From an uncultured Cytophagales bacterium (GTDB lineage: Bacteria; Bacteroidota; Bacteroidia; Cytophagales; Thermonemataceae), in contig CALLAC010000001.1 of the NCBI GenBank assembly GCA_938002655.1, positions 356,060 through 420,059 on the forward strand: 64,000 bases of DNA, given 5' to 3'. The first letter of the stretch is position 1. The number at the start of each line of letters is the position of its first letter. Made by a program: the position numbers and the translations under genes. The notes beneath the pieces were generated by a model. It did no database searches. It was not told the DNA's origin and worked only from the letters and a program-made list of their open reading frames with translations. Of the stretch, positions 43,330-51,860 are shown piece after piece.

Positions 43330-43647
43330 TTATTTCGTGTATTGAGCAACATTTTGCCAACTACCACCATTGATTACATTCTGAAAGCCATTTCTTTCCA
43401 AAAAGGCTTTTGCCTGAGCACTACGATTGCCACTACGACAAAATACTACAATTTTATTCTTCCCCTTAAATCTTTGTAGATTTGCCTGCAAGCTATCCAA
43501 AGGAATATTCACTGCTCCTTTGGCACTTCCCGACTTGAACTCGCTAGGGGTGCGAACATCAACCAAAAAAGCACCTTCTGCTATAGCTTGTGCTAAATTT
43601 TCTTGGCTTTGGCTACTTCTGAAAATATTTTTTAGGAAACCAAACAT
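43330..43647 (-). CDS. Single-domain rhodanese-like sulfurtransferase
   Basis: 105 residues, one rhodanese domain: LVDVRTPSEFKSGSAKGAVN, then the active-site loop VVFCRSGNRSAQ with catalytic cysteine, and NGGSW near the end. No signal peptide; likely cytoplasmic, accepting sulfane sulfur and passing it to thioredoxin or another acceptor. Twelve bases downstream of the lipoprotein-like rhodanese and directly before DUF6132. Confidence 0.92.
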   Translation of the reverse strand: MFGFLKNIFRSSQSQENLAQAIAEGAFLVDVRTPSEFKSGSAKGAVNIPLDSLQANLQRFKGKNKIVVFCRSGNRSAQAKAFLERNGFQNVINGGSWQNVAQYTK

Positions 43648-43659
43648 AGTTGTAATTTT

Positions 43660-44073
43660 CTAACGTTCTAGGGGCTTTCCATTGCTAATCCAAGCTCCAA
43701 TGCCTCCACTAAGGTTATAGACTTTAGTAAAACCTTTGCTTACCATAAATCCTGCAGCACTACTGCTTCTACTGCCGCTACGGCAATACACATAATAAGA
43801 GTTGTTTCTATCTAGCTTTTCAATTTCATTGGCAAAATCTTTGCTATAAATATCTATCAATTTAGCATTCTTGATATGCCCTTCGTTGTACTCCGTAGGG
43901 GTACGTACATCAATAATCACTGCATCAGAGGCAGTCATACCTTTTTCAAATTCATTTACACTTAGGTTTTTATACATAGTTGTAGCGTGTTGATTATCTG
44001 ATTTTTTTTGAGCTTCGCTACACGCACTCATCAACATCAGCAAAGCAAGCAAGGAAATAGCAATTGCTTTCAT
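43660..44073 (-). CDS. Rhodanese-domain lipoprotein
   Basis: 137 residues. The signal peptide with lipobox (LLALLMLMSAC) predicts a lipid-anchored periplasmic protein. One rhodanese domain follows: VIIDVRTPTEYNEGHIKNAK and the active loop YVYCRSGSRSSSA, ending NLSGGIGAWISNGKP. It would handle persulfide or thiosulfate sulfur outside the cytoplasm, complementing the cytoplasmic rhodanese encoded next. Confidence 0.9.
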   Translation of the reverse strand: MKAIAISLLALLMLMSACSEAQKKSDNQHATTMYKNLSVNEFEKGMTASDAVIIDVRTPTEYNEGHIKNAKLIDIYSKDFANEIEKLDRNNSYYVYCRSGSRSSSAAGFMVSKGFTKVYNLSGGIGAWISNGKPLER

Positions 44074-44104
44074 AGAACTCTTTAGGGCTTACTTGTTTGG
44101 GTAA

Positions 44105-44129
44105 GGAAGCAGGAGGTATTCCTGCCTCC
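44105..44129. terminator. Strong hairpin between the persulfide dioxygenase and rhodanese genes
   Basis: GGAAGCAGGA (44105-44114) and TCCTGCCTCC (44120-44129) form a 10-bp stem with one G-T pair and a five-base loop. Neither strand has a clear T run on its far side, so this may be an mRNA-end stabiliser or weak terminator. Confidence 0.5.
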
Positions 44130-44140
44130 GAAATTCTGTT

Positions 44141-45568
44141 TTATAGTTGTGTCATAGTTGAAGCACACACATAATCAGTAACAGGGACTTGGCTTTGTTC
44201 GGAAATGGCTTTGAAACCACCTGCAATATTGACTACGTTGTGAATACCTCTGGCTTTAAGGATAGAGCAAGCAATCACAGAACGATAGCCACCTGCACAA
44301 TGTACGTAGTTGGTTTTATCGGGAGCAAAGTCTGCCATATGCTCATTCAGATAAGCCAAAGGAGCGTTTACAGCACCTACTACGTGCTGAGAGTAGTATT
44401 CGGCAAGTTTGCGAACATCAATTACTTTGGCTTTATCACCTTCGTTTTTCAAGCGTTCTTCAAATTCTTTGGCAGAAATGCTTTCAATTTCATCAATTTC
44501 TTTACCTGCTTGTTTCCAAGCCTCAAAGCCACCTTTCAGATATCCTAGAACATTTTCGTACCCTACACGAGCTAAGCGAGTAATAGCTTCTTCTATTTTA
44601 TCATCCTCGGCTACTATCACAAGAGGTTGTTTGATATCTGTAACAAGGGTACCTACCCAAACAGCAAAATCACCATTTAATCCTATATTGATTGCACGAG
44701 GAATAAATCCTTTGACAAACTCATCGGGTTTGCGGGTATCAAGTACTAAGGCGTTATGAGCCTCTACAACCATTTCCAATTCATCGGGGCTGAGTGGTTT
44801 CAAGGCATTTTTCATTACTTCGTCAAAACTATTGTAGCCTTTGATGTTCATTATTACGTTATGAGGGAAGTAGTAGGGAGGAGGTAGCAATCCTTCGGTA
44901 ACCTTCTGAATGAACTCTTCACGGCTCATGGGTTGTAGAGCATAATTTACTTGTTTTTGATGCCCAAGTGTATCAAAGGTTTCTTTGCTCATATTTTTTC
45001 CACAAGCCGAGCCTGCACCATGAGCAGGATATACGATGATATCATCAGGCAAAGGCATGATTTTATTACGAAGTGAATCGTACAGATAGCCTGCGAGTTT
45101 TTCTTGGGTGAGGTCTTCGCGTACTTTTTGGGCCAAATCAGGACGCCCTACATCACCAATAAATAAGGTATCTCCTGTAAAGAGAGCATATTCTTTGCCT
45201 TGTTCGTCGTAGAGCAAATAACACGTAGATTCAAGGGTATGTCCAGGGGTATGAATTACTTTAATTTTGGTGTTTCCTAAGGGTAATTCTTCGCCATCTT
45301 GGGCAATATAAGCCTCGTAAGCGGGCTTGGCATTAGGACCAAAAACGATTTTTGCTCCTGTTTTCTTTGCCAAATCCAAGTGTCCTGAAACGAAATCAGC
45401 GTGGAAGTGTGTTTCAAGTACATACTTGATTTTGGCACCATTTTTTTCAGCTTTTTGAATATAAGCATCTACTTCACGAAGAGGGTCAATGATAGCCACT
45501 TCGTTGCCAGATTGGATGTAGTAAGCACCTTGTGCTAAACATCCTGTGTAAATTTGTTCTACTTTCAT
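44141..45568 (-). CDS. Persulfide dioxygenase-rhodanese fusion (MBL fold plus two rhodanese domains; CstB-like)
   Basis: 475 residues. The N-terminal metallo-beta-lactamase domain (1-250) has ETHFHADFVSGH, HTPGHTLEST, FTGDTLFIGDVGRPD and YPAHGAGSACG, the ETHE1/CstB persulfide-dioxygenase pattern with a single iron. Two rhodanese domains follow. The first (about 265-360) lacks the catalytic cysteine (PLVIVAEDDK) and is probably structural; the second (about 370-465) keeps it in YVHCAGGYRS. The enzyme oxidises glutathione or protein persulfide to sulfite or thiosulfate. The TauE exporter is next upstream and could remove the sulfite. Confidence 0.93.
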   Translation of the reverse strand: MKVEQIYTGCLAQGAYYIQSGNEVAIIDPLREVDAYIQKAEKNGAKIKYVLETHFHADFVSGHLDLAKKTGAKIVFGPNAKPAYEAYIAQDGEELPLGNTKIKVIHTPGHTLESTCYLLYDEQGKEYALFTGDTLFIGDVGRPDLAQKVREDLTQEKLAGYLYDSLRNKIMPLPDDIIVYPAHGAGSACGKNMSKETFDTLGHQKQVNYALQPMSREEFIQKVTEGLLPPPYYFPHNVIMNIKGYNSFDEVMKNALKPLSPDELEMVVEAHNALVLDTRKPDEFVKGFIPRAINIGLNGDFAVWVGTLVTDIKQPLVIVAEDDKIEEAITRLARVGYENVLGYLKGGFEAWKQAGKEIDEIESISAKEFEERLKNEGDKAKVIDVRKLAEYYSQHVVGAVNAPLAYLNEHMADFAPDKTNYVHCAGGYRSVIACSILKARGIHNVVNIAGGFKAISEQSQVPVTDYVCASTMTQL

Positions 45569-45737
45569 ATGCGTAGAGGTTTTAGGTTAAAATTTATAGG
45601 TAAAAAGTGCAAAAATTTCGTATTTGTTAACACTCAAAAGATGCAGAGTGTTTCAAGATTCAAAAAGTTTGCATTATAATAGATTTTGTATCTAGATATC
45701 CGTGTTTCCTTTTTCCTGCTTTTCTTTTTATTTCAAA

Positions 45738-46547
45738 TTATTTCAAAAGTTCTTTGAGTAAAATATACAAGCCCATTACTGCCACAAACCAACCAAAAGC
45801 CTTTTTGAGCTTTGCTCCAGGGATAAAATTTGAAAGATACGAGCCCACAAATATGCCTACTGTTGCTATCAGAGAGAAAATAGCAAGCAAAGTCCAGTCA
45901 ATCGTTAGTTCGGGATTCATTACATCTCCTACAAAGCCAATGAGCGATTTGGTAGCAATAATAAGTAGCGAAGTTCCAACAGCCATTTTCATAGGCAATT
46001 TAGCAAATACTACCAATGCAGGAATAATCATAAAGCCTCCGCCTGCACCTACAAGTCCTGTAATAGCTCCTACTACCAAGCCTTCGATAAATATAAGCGG
46101 AAAATTAAATTTAGGCTTTTGATTTTCTTCAGAATTTTCATTATTTTTCTTCGTATCTTTTATCATCGAAACCGAAGCAAAAATCATTAGCAAAGCAAAA
46201 ATTAGCATCAGGAGAATGTCTCGTGTCAGTGTAAAACTACCAATATGTAAAATCTCTTTCGGAATAGCAGGTACCAAATATTTCCTTACTACAAAAACAG
46301 AGGCAAAGGAAGGTATGGAAAAAACCACAGCCGTTTTTAGACTAATCAACTTTTTTTGAAAGTATGCCAAAGAGCCTACTAATGCAGTAATACCTACAAT
46401 AAATAATGAATAAGCCGTAGAAAGCGTAGGATTAATCCCCATCACATATACCAGCACAGGCACTGTAAGTATTGAACCGCCTCCACCAATTAAACCCAAT
46501 GATATTCCAATTAAAGAAGCCAAAATATAACCGATTATTTCTTGCAT
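45738..46547 (-). CDS. TauE/SafE family sulfite exporter
   Basis: 269 residues, about eight membrane segments in two repeats. The repeat motifs GLIGGGGSILTVPVLVY and GLVGAGGGFMIIPALVV are typical of TauE/SafE (DUF81) permeases, which export sulfite, sulfoacetate or related anions. It lies between the ArsR regulator (84 bases) and the persulfide dioxygenase, so export of sulfite made by that enzyme is likely. Confidence 0.92.
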   Translation of the reverse strand: MQEIIGYILASLIGISLGLIGGGGSILTVPVLVYVMGINPTLSTAYSLFIVGITALVGSLAYFQKKLISLKTAVVFSIPSFASVFVVRKYLVPAIPKEILHIGSFTLTRDILLMLIFALLMIFASVSMIKDTKKNNENSEENQKPKFNFPLIFIEGLVVGAITGLVGAGGGFMIIPALVVFAKLPMKMAVGTSLLIIATKSLIGFVGDVMNPELTIDWTLLAIFSLIATVGIFVGSYLSNFIPGAKLKKAFGWFVAVMGLYILLKELLK

Positions 46548-46630
46548 ATTTATTTATGTTTATTTTTTTATATGTAAAACTCTAAAAAAACCCGCAAAGT
46601 TCATCGTTTGATGATGATTTTTTTGAAAAC

Positions 46631-46933
46631 TTACATTTTACATTTTCTAATACAATCTAAAACACCTACAATGGCAGTTTCTTTGATGAAGTAGTATATG
46701 TTTTTCCCTTCTCTTTCACAACTCAAAATACCTTTGTCTTTCATATTGATAAGGTGATGAGAGAGCAGGCCTTGGTCGATGCCAATAATTTCCAAAAGTT
46801 CCGAAACATTCATGCGTTTATTTTCATTGAGCAAAGCAATGATTTGAATACGCACAGGGTGGGCAATTGCTTTCAAAATGTAGGCGGCTTTTTCTAATTT
46901 TTGCGGTTCAAAATTTAAAACTTCTACTATCAT
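46631..46933 (-). CDS. ArsR-family transcriptional regulator
   Basis: 100 residues from the ATG at 46933 (MIVEVLNFEPQKLEKAAYIL); an in-frame ATG at 46993 adds 20 but would lie upstream of the -7 box. The winged helix-turn-helix is clear: LKAIAHPVRIQIIALL, then LLEIIGIDQGLLSHHLINMK and GILSCEREGKNIYYFI. Three cysteines lie in the C-terminal half (SCEREG, DCIRKCK). Persulfide-sensing ArsR proteins (SqrR, BigR) use a cysteine pair, though at other positions. It heads the sulfur island and probably represses it, including itself. Confidence 0.88.
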   Translation of the reverse strand: MIVEVLNFEPQKLEKAAYILKAIAHPVRIQIIALLNENKRMNVSELLEIIGIDQGLLSHHLINMKDKGILSCEREGKNIYYFIKETAIVGVLDCIRKCKM

Positions 46934-46962
46934 AAGAATTTGGATTAATTGAAATTTTGATA

Positions 46963-46994
46963 CAAAGATAATACAAGTTTTTGATATATGCAAA
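46963..46994 (-). promoter_or_regulatory. Bacteroidota-type promoter of the arsR gene and sulfur island
   Basis: On the minus strand TTTG (46994-46991) and TATCTTTG (46970-46963) are separated by 20 bases, a full match to the phylum consensus. The start codon is 30 bases beyond. The -33 box lies inside the motif ATATTTGCATA (46987-46997), a likely operator. Confidence 0.75.
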
Positions 46995-47435
46995 TATTTA
47001 TTTATGTTTTACGACAATATTTTTTTTCAAAATTCTCATTTTCAATTTTTTATTTTTACAAAGTAGCAGGTAATAAAGTTACTATCGTTGTTTAGTTCTA
47101 ATTTTAGAGTAGGGAGATAAAAAGCAAGAAACAGAATTTTAGATAATTGATGCTATACCCCAAAAGGAGAATGTTCTTGAATATTTGAATGCAGAACTCT
47201 AAACTTTGGGAATGTACATAATTGCAAAAATATAAGTTTGTATATTTCAGTTTAATTTTTCAGGATGTATTACAAGTTTGCTTGCATACTATTTTTGTGG
47301 TTATTTTGCATTTTTTTATTATTTTTTGTTTTTTTTTGAGAAAAAAAATAAATTTTTTTTTGTAAATCTAAAAAAATACTTGTAATTTTGGAGCGTAAAT
47401 TACATAAAAAATAATTAAACCTAACCCAAAAAAAT
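46995..47435. other. AT-rich intergenic region between divergent arsR and lipase
   Basis: About 440 bases with no gene. The right third (about 47270-47410) is extremely A/T-rich with long A and T runs and contains the lipase promoter listed separately. Short open frames here look like chance. Confidence 0.6.
47359..47390 (+). promoter_or_regulatory. Bacteroidota-type promoter of the lipase gene
   Basis: TTTG (47359-47362) and TAATTTTG (47383-47390) with a 20-base spacer, 45 bases before the lipase start codon and preceded by A/T tracts that could act as an UP-like element. Confidence 0.75.
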
Positions 47436-49268
47436 ATGCTTATATTTCGCACAATTTTCGCTTGCTTATTGATTTCAACTTTGGCATTTGCCCAAAGAGA
47501 GATTCAGTTGCCTGCTCCTTCTGAAATGCTTGTGGTACAAGGTGGCTCAACAGGAGGTAGCAATGACGTAGGCACGATTTATTACGGTGCAGTACCCGCC
47601 AACCACGGCACAAAACCTGTGCTTGTTTTTATTCATGGCTACAATAGTAGTGCCAGCACTTGGTGGCAAAATAACGATATGTACAGCAAAGCCTTTGCTG
47701 ATGGCTATCGTACAGCATTCGTTTCCGTTCACCCCGACCAAAATATGTGGACAAACGGACAGCTTTTTGCCAATATGCTTAATACTATTCGTAATCATTA
47801 TGGAGTAAATAGAGTAGTTGTAATTGCTCATAGTAAAGGGGGAGTAGATAGCGATGCGGCTCTTGTTCATTATGAGGCTTGGAATAGAGTAGAGAGAGTA
47901 ATTACCTTAGGTTCGCCTCATTGGGGCACGCCGCTTGCCGATTTGGCTTCCAGCGGATGGACTTCTTGGCTTGGAGCTATTTTCGGACAAAACAATAACG
48001 CAACCAAATCTTTGCAAACGGGAAATATGGCTAATTTTAGAGCACTTACCGATAATCATGCTAACAGACCTAAAACTAATTTCAGAACTTTTGGAGGTTG
48101 GGACTACTATGGTTCTTTGTGGATTTCTGGAGTTTATTTAAGCTCAAAAGGTGGTGCTAAAAACAATACTGATTGTGGAAATGATGGAGTTGTCAATTAT
48201 AAAAGCACTCGTCGTCCTAATTCATCTGTAATTTTTGCTTGTTTAGATTCTCGTGGGAAAATACATCATTTTGATATTGCCAAAGGTACGCCCATGTGGA
48301 ATCATATCAAACTTCAATTGCCTAGTTCTTTGACAAGAGAGATAGATAACAGCAAAATGGATACCGAAAAATATAATCCTTTTGCCGTAATACAAAGCAG
48401 TGGAGAGTTTTTGAGTGCCGACCAAGGCAAAAGAAGTGTAACCATTCACAATGCGAGCAAAGTAAGAATTCGTGTGTATCAAGAAAATGGTTTTGCTATT
48501 AGAATATCTACCAGCGGAAACGTAGAGGCTAACATAGATAACGTGTACAACGATAGCGAAAGTAATGTGAAAATCTACGATTTTGAGCAGTATAGCCCTT
48601 CGGCTACTTATGAATTAAGTTCTGATAAGCCTTACTTTGCCGTTGTAGAAACTGATAGAAACATCACAGCTACACTTCACACCGATTTGAGCAACGAAAA
48701 ATTCACTTACAAAGAAGGTGAAGATATGAATTTCTTTGTACATCTCGAGGGCGATGAAATAGAAAGTGTTTCAGGTAGTTTGATGAAAACTCTCAATATC
48801 GATGGTTCTGATGATAATAGCCAAATCAGTAGTACTTTGAAATTTACAAAGAAAAATGGACAATTCACTGCACAGCAAAGAGGTACACTGCCTGCGGGTG
48901 TGTATAATGTAGCTATTCAGGTAAAAGGCAAAGAAGTTACACGTTCCATTGTTACTAGTATAGCGATTGTACCTTCTGAAAAAGGTGTGCAAGTAGAAAA
49001 CAACTTGGACGGATTAGTGGCTTATCCTAACCCTGTGGTAAGCGATAAAGCTCAAATTCATTTTGAAATACAGAAAAAAGGCATACATTTCCTTAATATT
49101 TACGACTTTACAGGTAAGAAAGTGTACAGCGAAAATCTTTCACATTTAGATGTGGGCAAGCACGAAATTACTTGGCAAGCTGATGCTTCTTTGCCCAACG
49201 GCATTTACATCTACGAACTTATCAGTAATGATAAAAAAACAGCTAAAAGGTTGGTATTGAAAAGATAA
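47436..49268 (+). CDS. Secreted lipase-like alpha/beta hydrolase with T9SS sorting domain
   Basis: 610 residues. The signal peptide (MLIFRTIFACLLISTLAFAQ) is followed by an alpha/beta-hydrolase domain (about 50-300) with VLVFIHGYNSSAS and the nucleophile elbow AHSKGGVD, Ser133. The S-K-G-G form is usual in triacylglycerol-lipase-like hydrolases; LGSPHWGTPL is also lipase-like. A beta-rich middle (about 310-510) leads to the C-terminal type A sorting domain: LVAYPNPVVSDK, then GKHEITWQADASLPNGIYIY and AKRLVLKR. It is therefore exported by the type IX system and attached or released at the surface. It has its own promoter and terminator. Confidence 0.9.
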   Translation: MLIFRTIFACLLISTLAFAQREIQLPAPSEMLVVQGGSTGGSNDVGTIYYGAVPANHGTKPVLVFIHGYNSSASTWWQNNDMYSKAFADGYRTAFVSVHPDQNMWTNGQLFANMLNTIRNHYGVNRVVVIAHSKGGVDSDAALVHYEAWNRVERVITLGSPHWGTPLADLASSGWTSWLGAIFGQNNNATKSLQTGNMANFRALTDNHANRPKTNFRTFGGWDYYGSLWISGVYLSSKGGAKNNTDCGNDGVVNYKSTRRPNSSVIFACLDSRGKIHHFDIAKGTPMWNHIKLQLPSSLTREIDNSKMDTEKYNPFAVIQSSGEFLSADQGKRSVTIHNASKVRIRVYQENGFAIRISTSGNVEANIDNVYNDSESNVKIYDFEQYSPSATYELSSDKPYFAVVETDRNITATLHTDLSNEKFTYKEGEDMNFFVHLEGDEIESVSGSLMKTLNIDGSDDNSQISSTLKFTKKNGQFTAQQRGTLPAGVYNVAIQVKGKEVTRSIVTSIAIVPSEKGVQVENNLDGLVAYPNPVVSDKAQIHFEIQKKGIHFLNIYDFTGKKVYSENLSHLDVGKHEITWQADASLPNGIYIYELISNDKKTAKRLVLKR

Positions 49269-49288
49269 GTTTTGAAAAATTTAATAAG

Positions 49289-49316
49289 CCCTTGCTGTTC
49301 GAAGGCAAGGGTTTTT
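49289..49316 (+). terminator. Rho-independent terminator of the lipase gene
   Basis: CCCTTGC (49289-49295) and GCAAGGG (49305-49311) with a nine-base loop, followed by TTTTT. It starts 20 bases after the stop codon. Confidence 0.9.
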
Positions 49317-49354
49317 GTATTATGTTGAGGATTAGTGCAGGAGAAAAGAGTTTT

Positions 49355-49774
49355 TCATTTCCTTTCCAGCACTGCCATTGTGAGTCGGCTGATACAAGTA
49401 GTTTTACCTTCTTGGTTGTGCAAGCGAATTTCCCATACTTGGGTGGTTTTTCCTAAGTGCAGAGCGGTAGCTTTCCCGTACACCCATTCCCCTTTTTTTA
49501 CACTGCGAATGTGATTAGCATTGATTTCCAAGCCTACACAATAATATTTTTCTCTATCTACTACAAAATTTGCCGCTACACTGCCCAAAGTTTCTGCCAG
49601 CACTACTGATGCTCCTCCGTGTAAAATACCCATCGGTTGGATAGTTTTTTCGGTTACAGGCATTTTGGCACAAAGATAATTTTCGCCTACCTCTGTAAAT
49701 TCTATACCTAAATATTCCGACATTGTGTTTTTTTGTCTTTCATTGATAGCTTTCAAAATCTCTTCTTTGTTCAT
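49355..49774 (-). CDS. Hotdog-fold thioesterase, MenI/YdiI-like
   Basis: 139 residues, one hotdog domain. LHGGASVVLAETLGSVAANF, VGLEINANHIRSVKKG and LHLGKTTQVWEIRL are very close to the E. coli YdiI (MenI) sequence as I recall it, including the catalytic glutamate in VLAET. MenI hydrolyses 1,4-dihydroxy-2-naphthoyl-CoA in menaquinone synthesis; related PaaI/EntH enzymes act on other acyl-CoAs, so the assignment is probable rather than certain. A menD gene at the left edge of the window shows the pathway is present. Confidence 0.82.
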   Translation of the reverse strand: MNKEEILKAINERQKNTMSEYLGIEFTEVGENYLCAKMPVTEKTIQPMGILHGGASVVLAETLGSVAANFVVDREKYYCVGLEINANHIRSVKKGEWVYGKATALHLGKTTQVWEIRLHNQEGKTTCISRLTMAVLERK

Positions 49775-49841
49775 AGCATCAAGGGTTTAGTGAAAAGTTC
49801 AGGTTGAGTATTTTTACGATTGCATTAGGGTACTTTTATTT

Positions 49842-50759
49842 TCATTGCAGTAATCTTGCATAAAAATTGGCTCTTGCAGGGTCCAGACGGCTCAGAAGTG
49901 TGTAGGCTTCTTGTTTTTCTTCGCGTGAGCCATCTTTGAAAATGTTGTAGAACTCTTGAAATTTGGCATCAAAGATAACATTTATTAGCAAGGCATTTGG
50001 ACGCACTTGGGCAACTTTGTTCATTTCTTGTAAAAGTTCTATGGTAACCTTGCGGGCTTCGCCTCTTCTTTCTTGATAAATGTCTAATCCTTTGCGATGA
50101 TATTTGTAAAGGGCTTCGCGTATGGCTTGCATTTGTTGGCTTTGTAAGTTTTCTACCAGCCAGAATCGGTCTCGAATATCGCTTTGCCCCCAGCCTTCTG
50201 CACCTGCCCCTTGGGCAGTATTGGCAACAATGAAGGCTTTTTCTACGTAATCTTTGCCTCCATTTTTAGAAAAGCTATCATAATCCATTGCCAAAATAAT
50301 GTAGGCATAGTAACCTAAAAGCGAGCTTAAATTGCTGAAATATACATTTTCATTGAAGTTTAAATCGAGTGGTTGCGAAGCAAGGAAATTGAAATTAAAA
50401 TTTCTATCTACATAGCTGAACAGAATGGTTTCGTAAGTAGAATTATAGACAGGTCGTAGGGCTTGAATTTGTGCATTGGCTCGGAAAATTCCGCTTGCAA
50501 AATCTGCTTGTACTAGGTTTATTTGCAATCTGCCTTTGATTTTTTCGTTAACTTCATAACTATCGTTTGTCCATTTCCGATTATTGAAAAAGTCAGTAAT
50601 ATTTTTTTGCAAGGTTTGTACAATTTCTTTGTTGTTTACTCCAACCTGAGAAGTAGCGACTTGCCTGTCGTTGATAATAACTTCAAATTGCAATTCTTGG
50701 GCAAAAAGAGATTGCAAGCAAGCGATAAAAAGGAAAGTCGATATGAGGTACTGATACAT
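49842..50759 (-). CDS. porD: Type IX secretion system protein PorD (DUF4835)
   Basis: 305 residues with signal peptide (MYQYLISTFLFIACLQSLFAQ). ELQFEVIINDRQ, then LQKNITDFFNNRKWT, YYAYIILAMDYDSFSKNGG and GWGQSDIRDRFWLVENL follow the DUF4835 pattern, annotated as PorD, a periplasmic or outer-membrane factor of T9SS. It fits the T9SS-sorted lipase nearby. No other por/gld genes are adjacent. hemE lies 57 bases upstream on the same strand. Confidence 0.85.
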   Translation of the reverse strand: MYQYLISTFLFIACLQSLFAQELQFEVIINDRQVATSQVGVNNKEIVQTLQKNITDFFNNRKWTNDSYEVNEKIKGRLQINLVQADFASGIFRANAQIQALRPVYNSTYETILFSYVDRNFNFNFLASQPLDLNFNENVYFSNLSSLLGYYAYIILAMDYDSFSKNGGKDYVEKAFIVANTAQGAGAEGWGQSDIRDRFWLVENLQSQQMQAIREALYKYHRKGLDIYQERRGEARKVTIELLQEMNKVAQVRPNALLINVIFDAKFQEFYNIFKDGSREEKQEAYTLLSRLDPARANFYARLLQ

Positions 50760-50796
50760 TTTGTATGCTTTTTTTGTAAAATTACGATTTTCTTGT

Positions 50797-51816
50797 CTAA
50801 AATACGAAATTTTTGATTGTTTCTACAAAACATTTTACTTTTTCGCGTTCAATATCGGGGTAGAGCCCATGTCCAAGGTTAGCAATATAACGATTTTTAC
50901 CAAAAGCTTTAAGCATTTCTTTGGTAGCTTTTTCAATTTCGCTGAAACTACCGTACAGAGCACAAGGGTCTAAATTTCCTTGCAGGGTTTTATCGGGAAT
51001 AAGTTTTCGGCTTTCTTCAATGGGCATATTCCAATCTAAACCTATTACATTGCAGGGCAAAGCATTCATTTCGGCACGAGCAAAAAATGCTCCTTTGGCA
51101 AACACCGTAACAGGTACTTGGGTAACAGCCTCACAAATTTTACGAATGTAAGCTAGCGAAAACTCGCTATACTGGCTTGGCGATAGAATTCCTGCCCAAG
51201 AGTCAAAGATTTGCACCAAATCTGCTCCTGCACGGATTTGTGCTTTTAGGTAGGCTATGGTGCTTTGGCTAATCATTTCCAAGAGTTTATGTGAAAGAGC
51301 AGGCTCGGTATAAAGCATTTTTTTTGCTTTGGAAAAGGTTTTAGAGCCTGCCCCTTCGGTCATGTAGCAGAAAATCGTGAAAGGTGCCCCTGCAAATCCA
51401 ATAAGTGGAACTTTACCTGAAAGCCCTTGCTTGGCAAGGCGAATAGCCTCTAAAACATAACTTAAATCTTCTTCGGGGCGAGCTACTTGCAATTGCTTTA
51501 CGTCAGCTTCACTTTGGATTGTTTTGGGAAAATAAGGACCTTTTTTTTCTTGCATTTCATAAGGTAAGCCCATTGCTTCGGGGATAACCAAAATATCCGA
51601 GAAAATAATAGCGGCATCTACACCGAAAATATCTACGGGTTGGATAGTAACTTCGGCGGCGGCTTGCGGATTTTTGACAAATTCTACAAAGTTTTTGAAT
51701 TTATCCCTGACGGCTCGGTACTCTGTAAGAACTCTGCCCGCCTGACGCATTAGCCACACAGGCACACGAGAAACCGCCTTGCCACGAGCGGCTTGGAGTA
51801 GTAAAGGTTCAGCCAT
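50797..51816 (-). CDS. hemE: Uroporphyrinogen decarboxylase (HemE)
   Basis: About 339 residues. Removes four carboxyl groups from uroporphyrinogen III to give coproporphyrinogen III in haem synthesis. The family signatures are [19 protein letters not shown] near the start and [16 protein letters not shown] in the middle; the end [12 protein letters not shown] also fits. I prefer the ATG at 51816 ([13 protein letters not shown]) because other HemE proteins start about here; the in-frame ATG at 51843 adds nine residues. murI is 18-45 bases upstream, same strand. Confidence 0.96.
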   Translation of the reverse strand: MAEPLLLQAARGKAVSRVPVWLMRQAGRVLTEYRAVRDKFKNFVEFVKNPQAAAEVTIQPVDIFGVDAAIIFSDILVIPEAMGLPYEMQEKKGPYFPKTIQSEADVKQLQVARPEEDLSYVLEAIRLAKQGLSGKVPLIGFAGAPFTIFCYMTEGAGSKTFSKAKKMLYTEPALSHKLLEMISQSTIAYLKAQIRAGADLVQIFDSWAGILSPSQYSEFSLAYIRKICEAVTQVPVTVFAKGAFFARAEMNALPCNVIGLDWNMPIEESRKLIPDKTLQGNLDPCALYGSFSEIEKATKEMLKAFGKNRYIANLGHGLYPDIEREKVKCFVETIKNFVF

Positions 51817-51860
51817 AGGTTTGCTTTGAAAAGATAAATGCATTTTCTAATTGAACTCGT

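Noticed and set aside
44260..45000. Plus-strand frames over the persulfide dioxygenase gene
   Set aside because: They are antisense shadows of the rhodanese domains, which have clear active-site motifs on the minus strand.
46934..46993. Upstream ATG at 46993 as the ArsR start
   Set aside because: It lies upstream of the well-matched -7 box, and the ArsR family begins near the later ATG at 46933.
47270..47452. 60-codon minus-strand frame upstream of the lipase
   Set aside because: It lies in the most A/T-rich part of the window, overlaps the lipase promoter and start, and has low-complexity composition.
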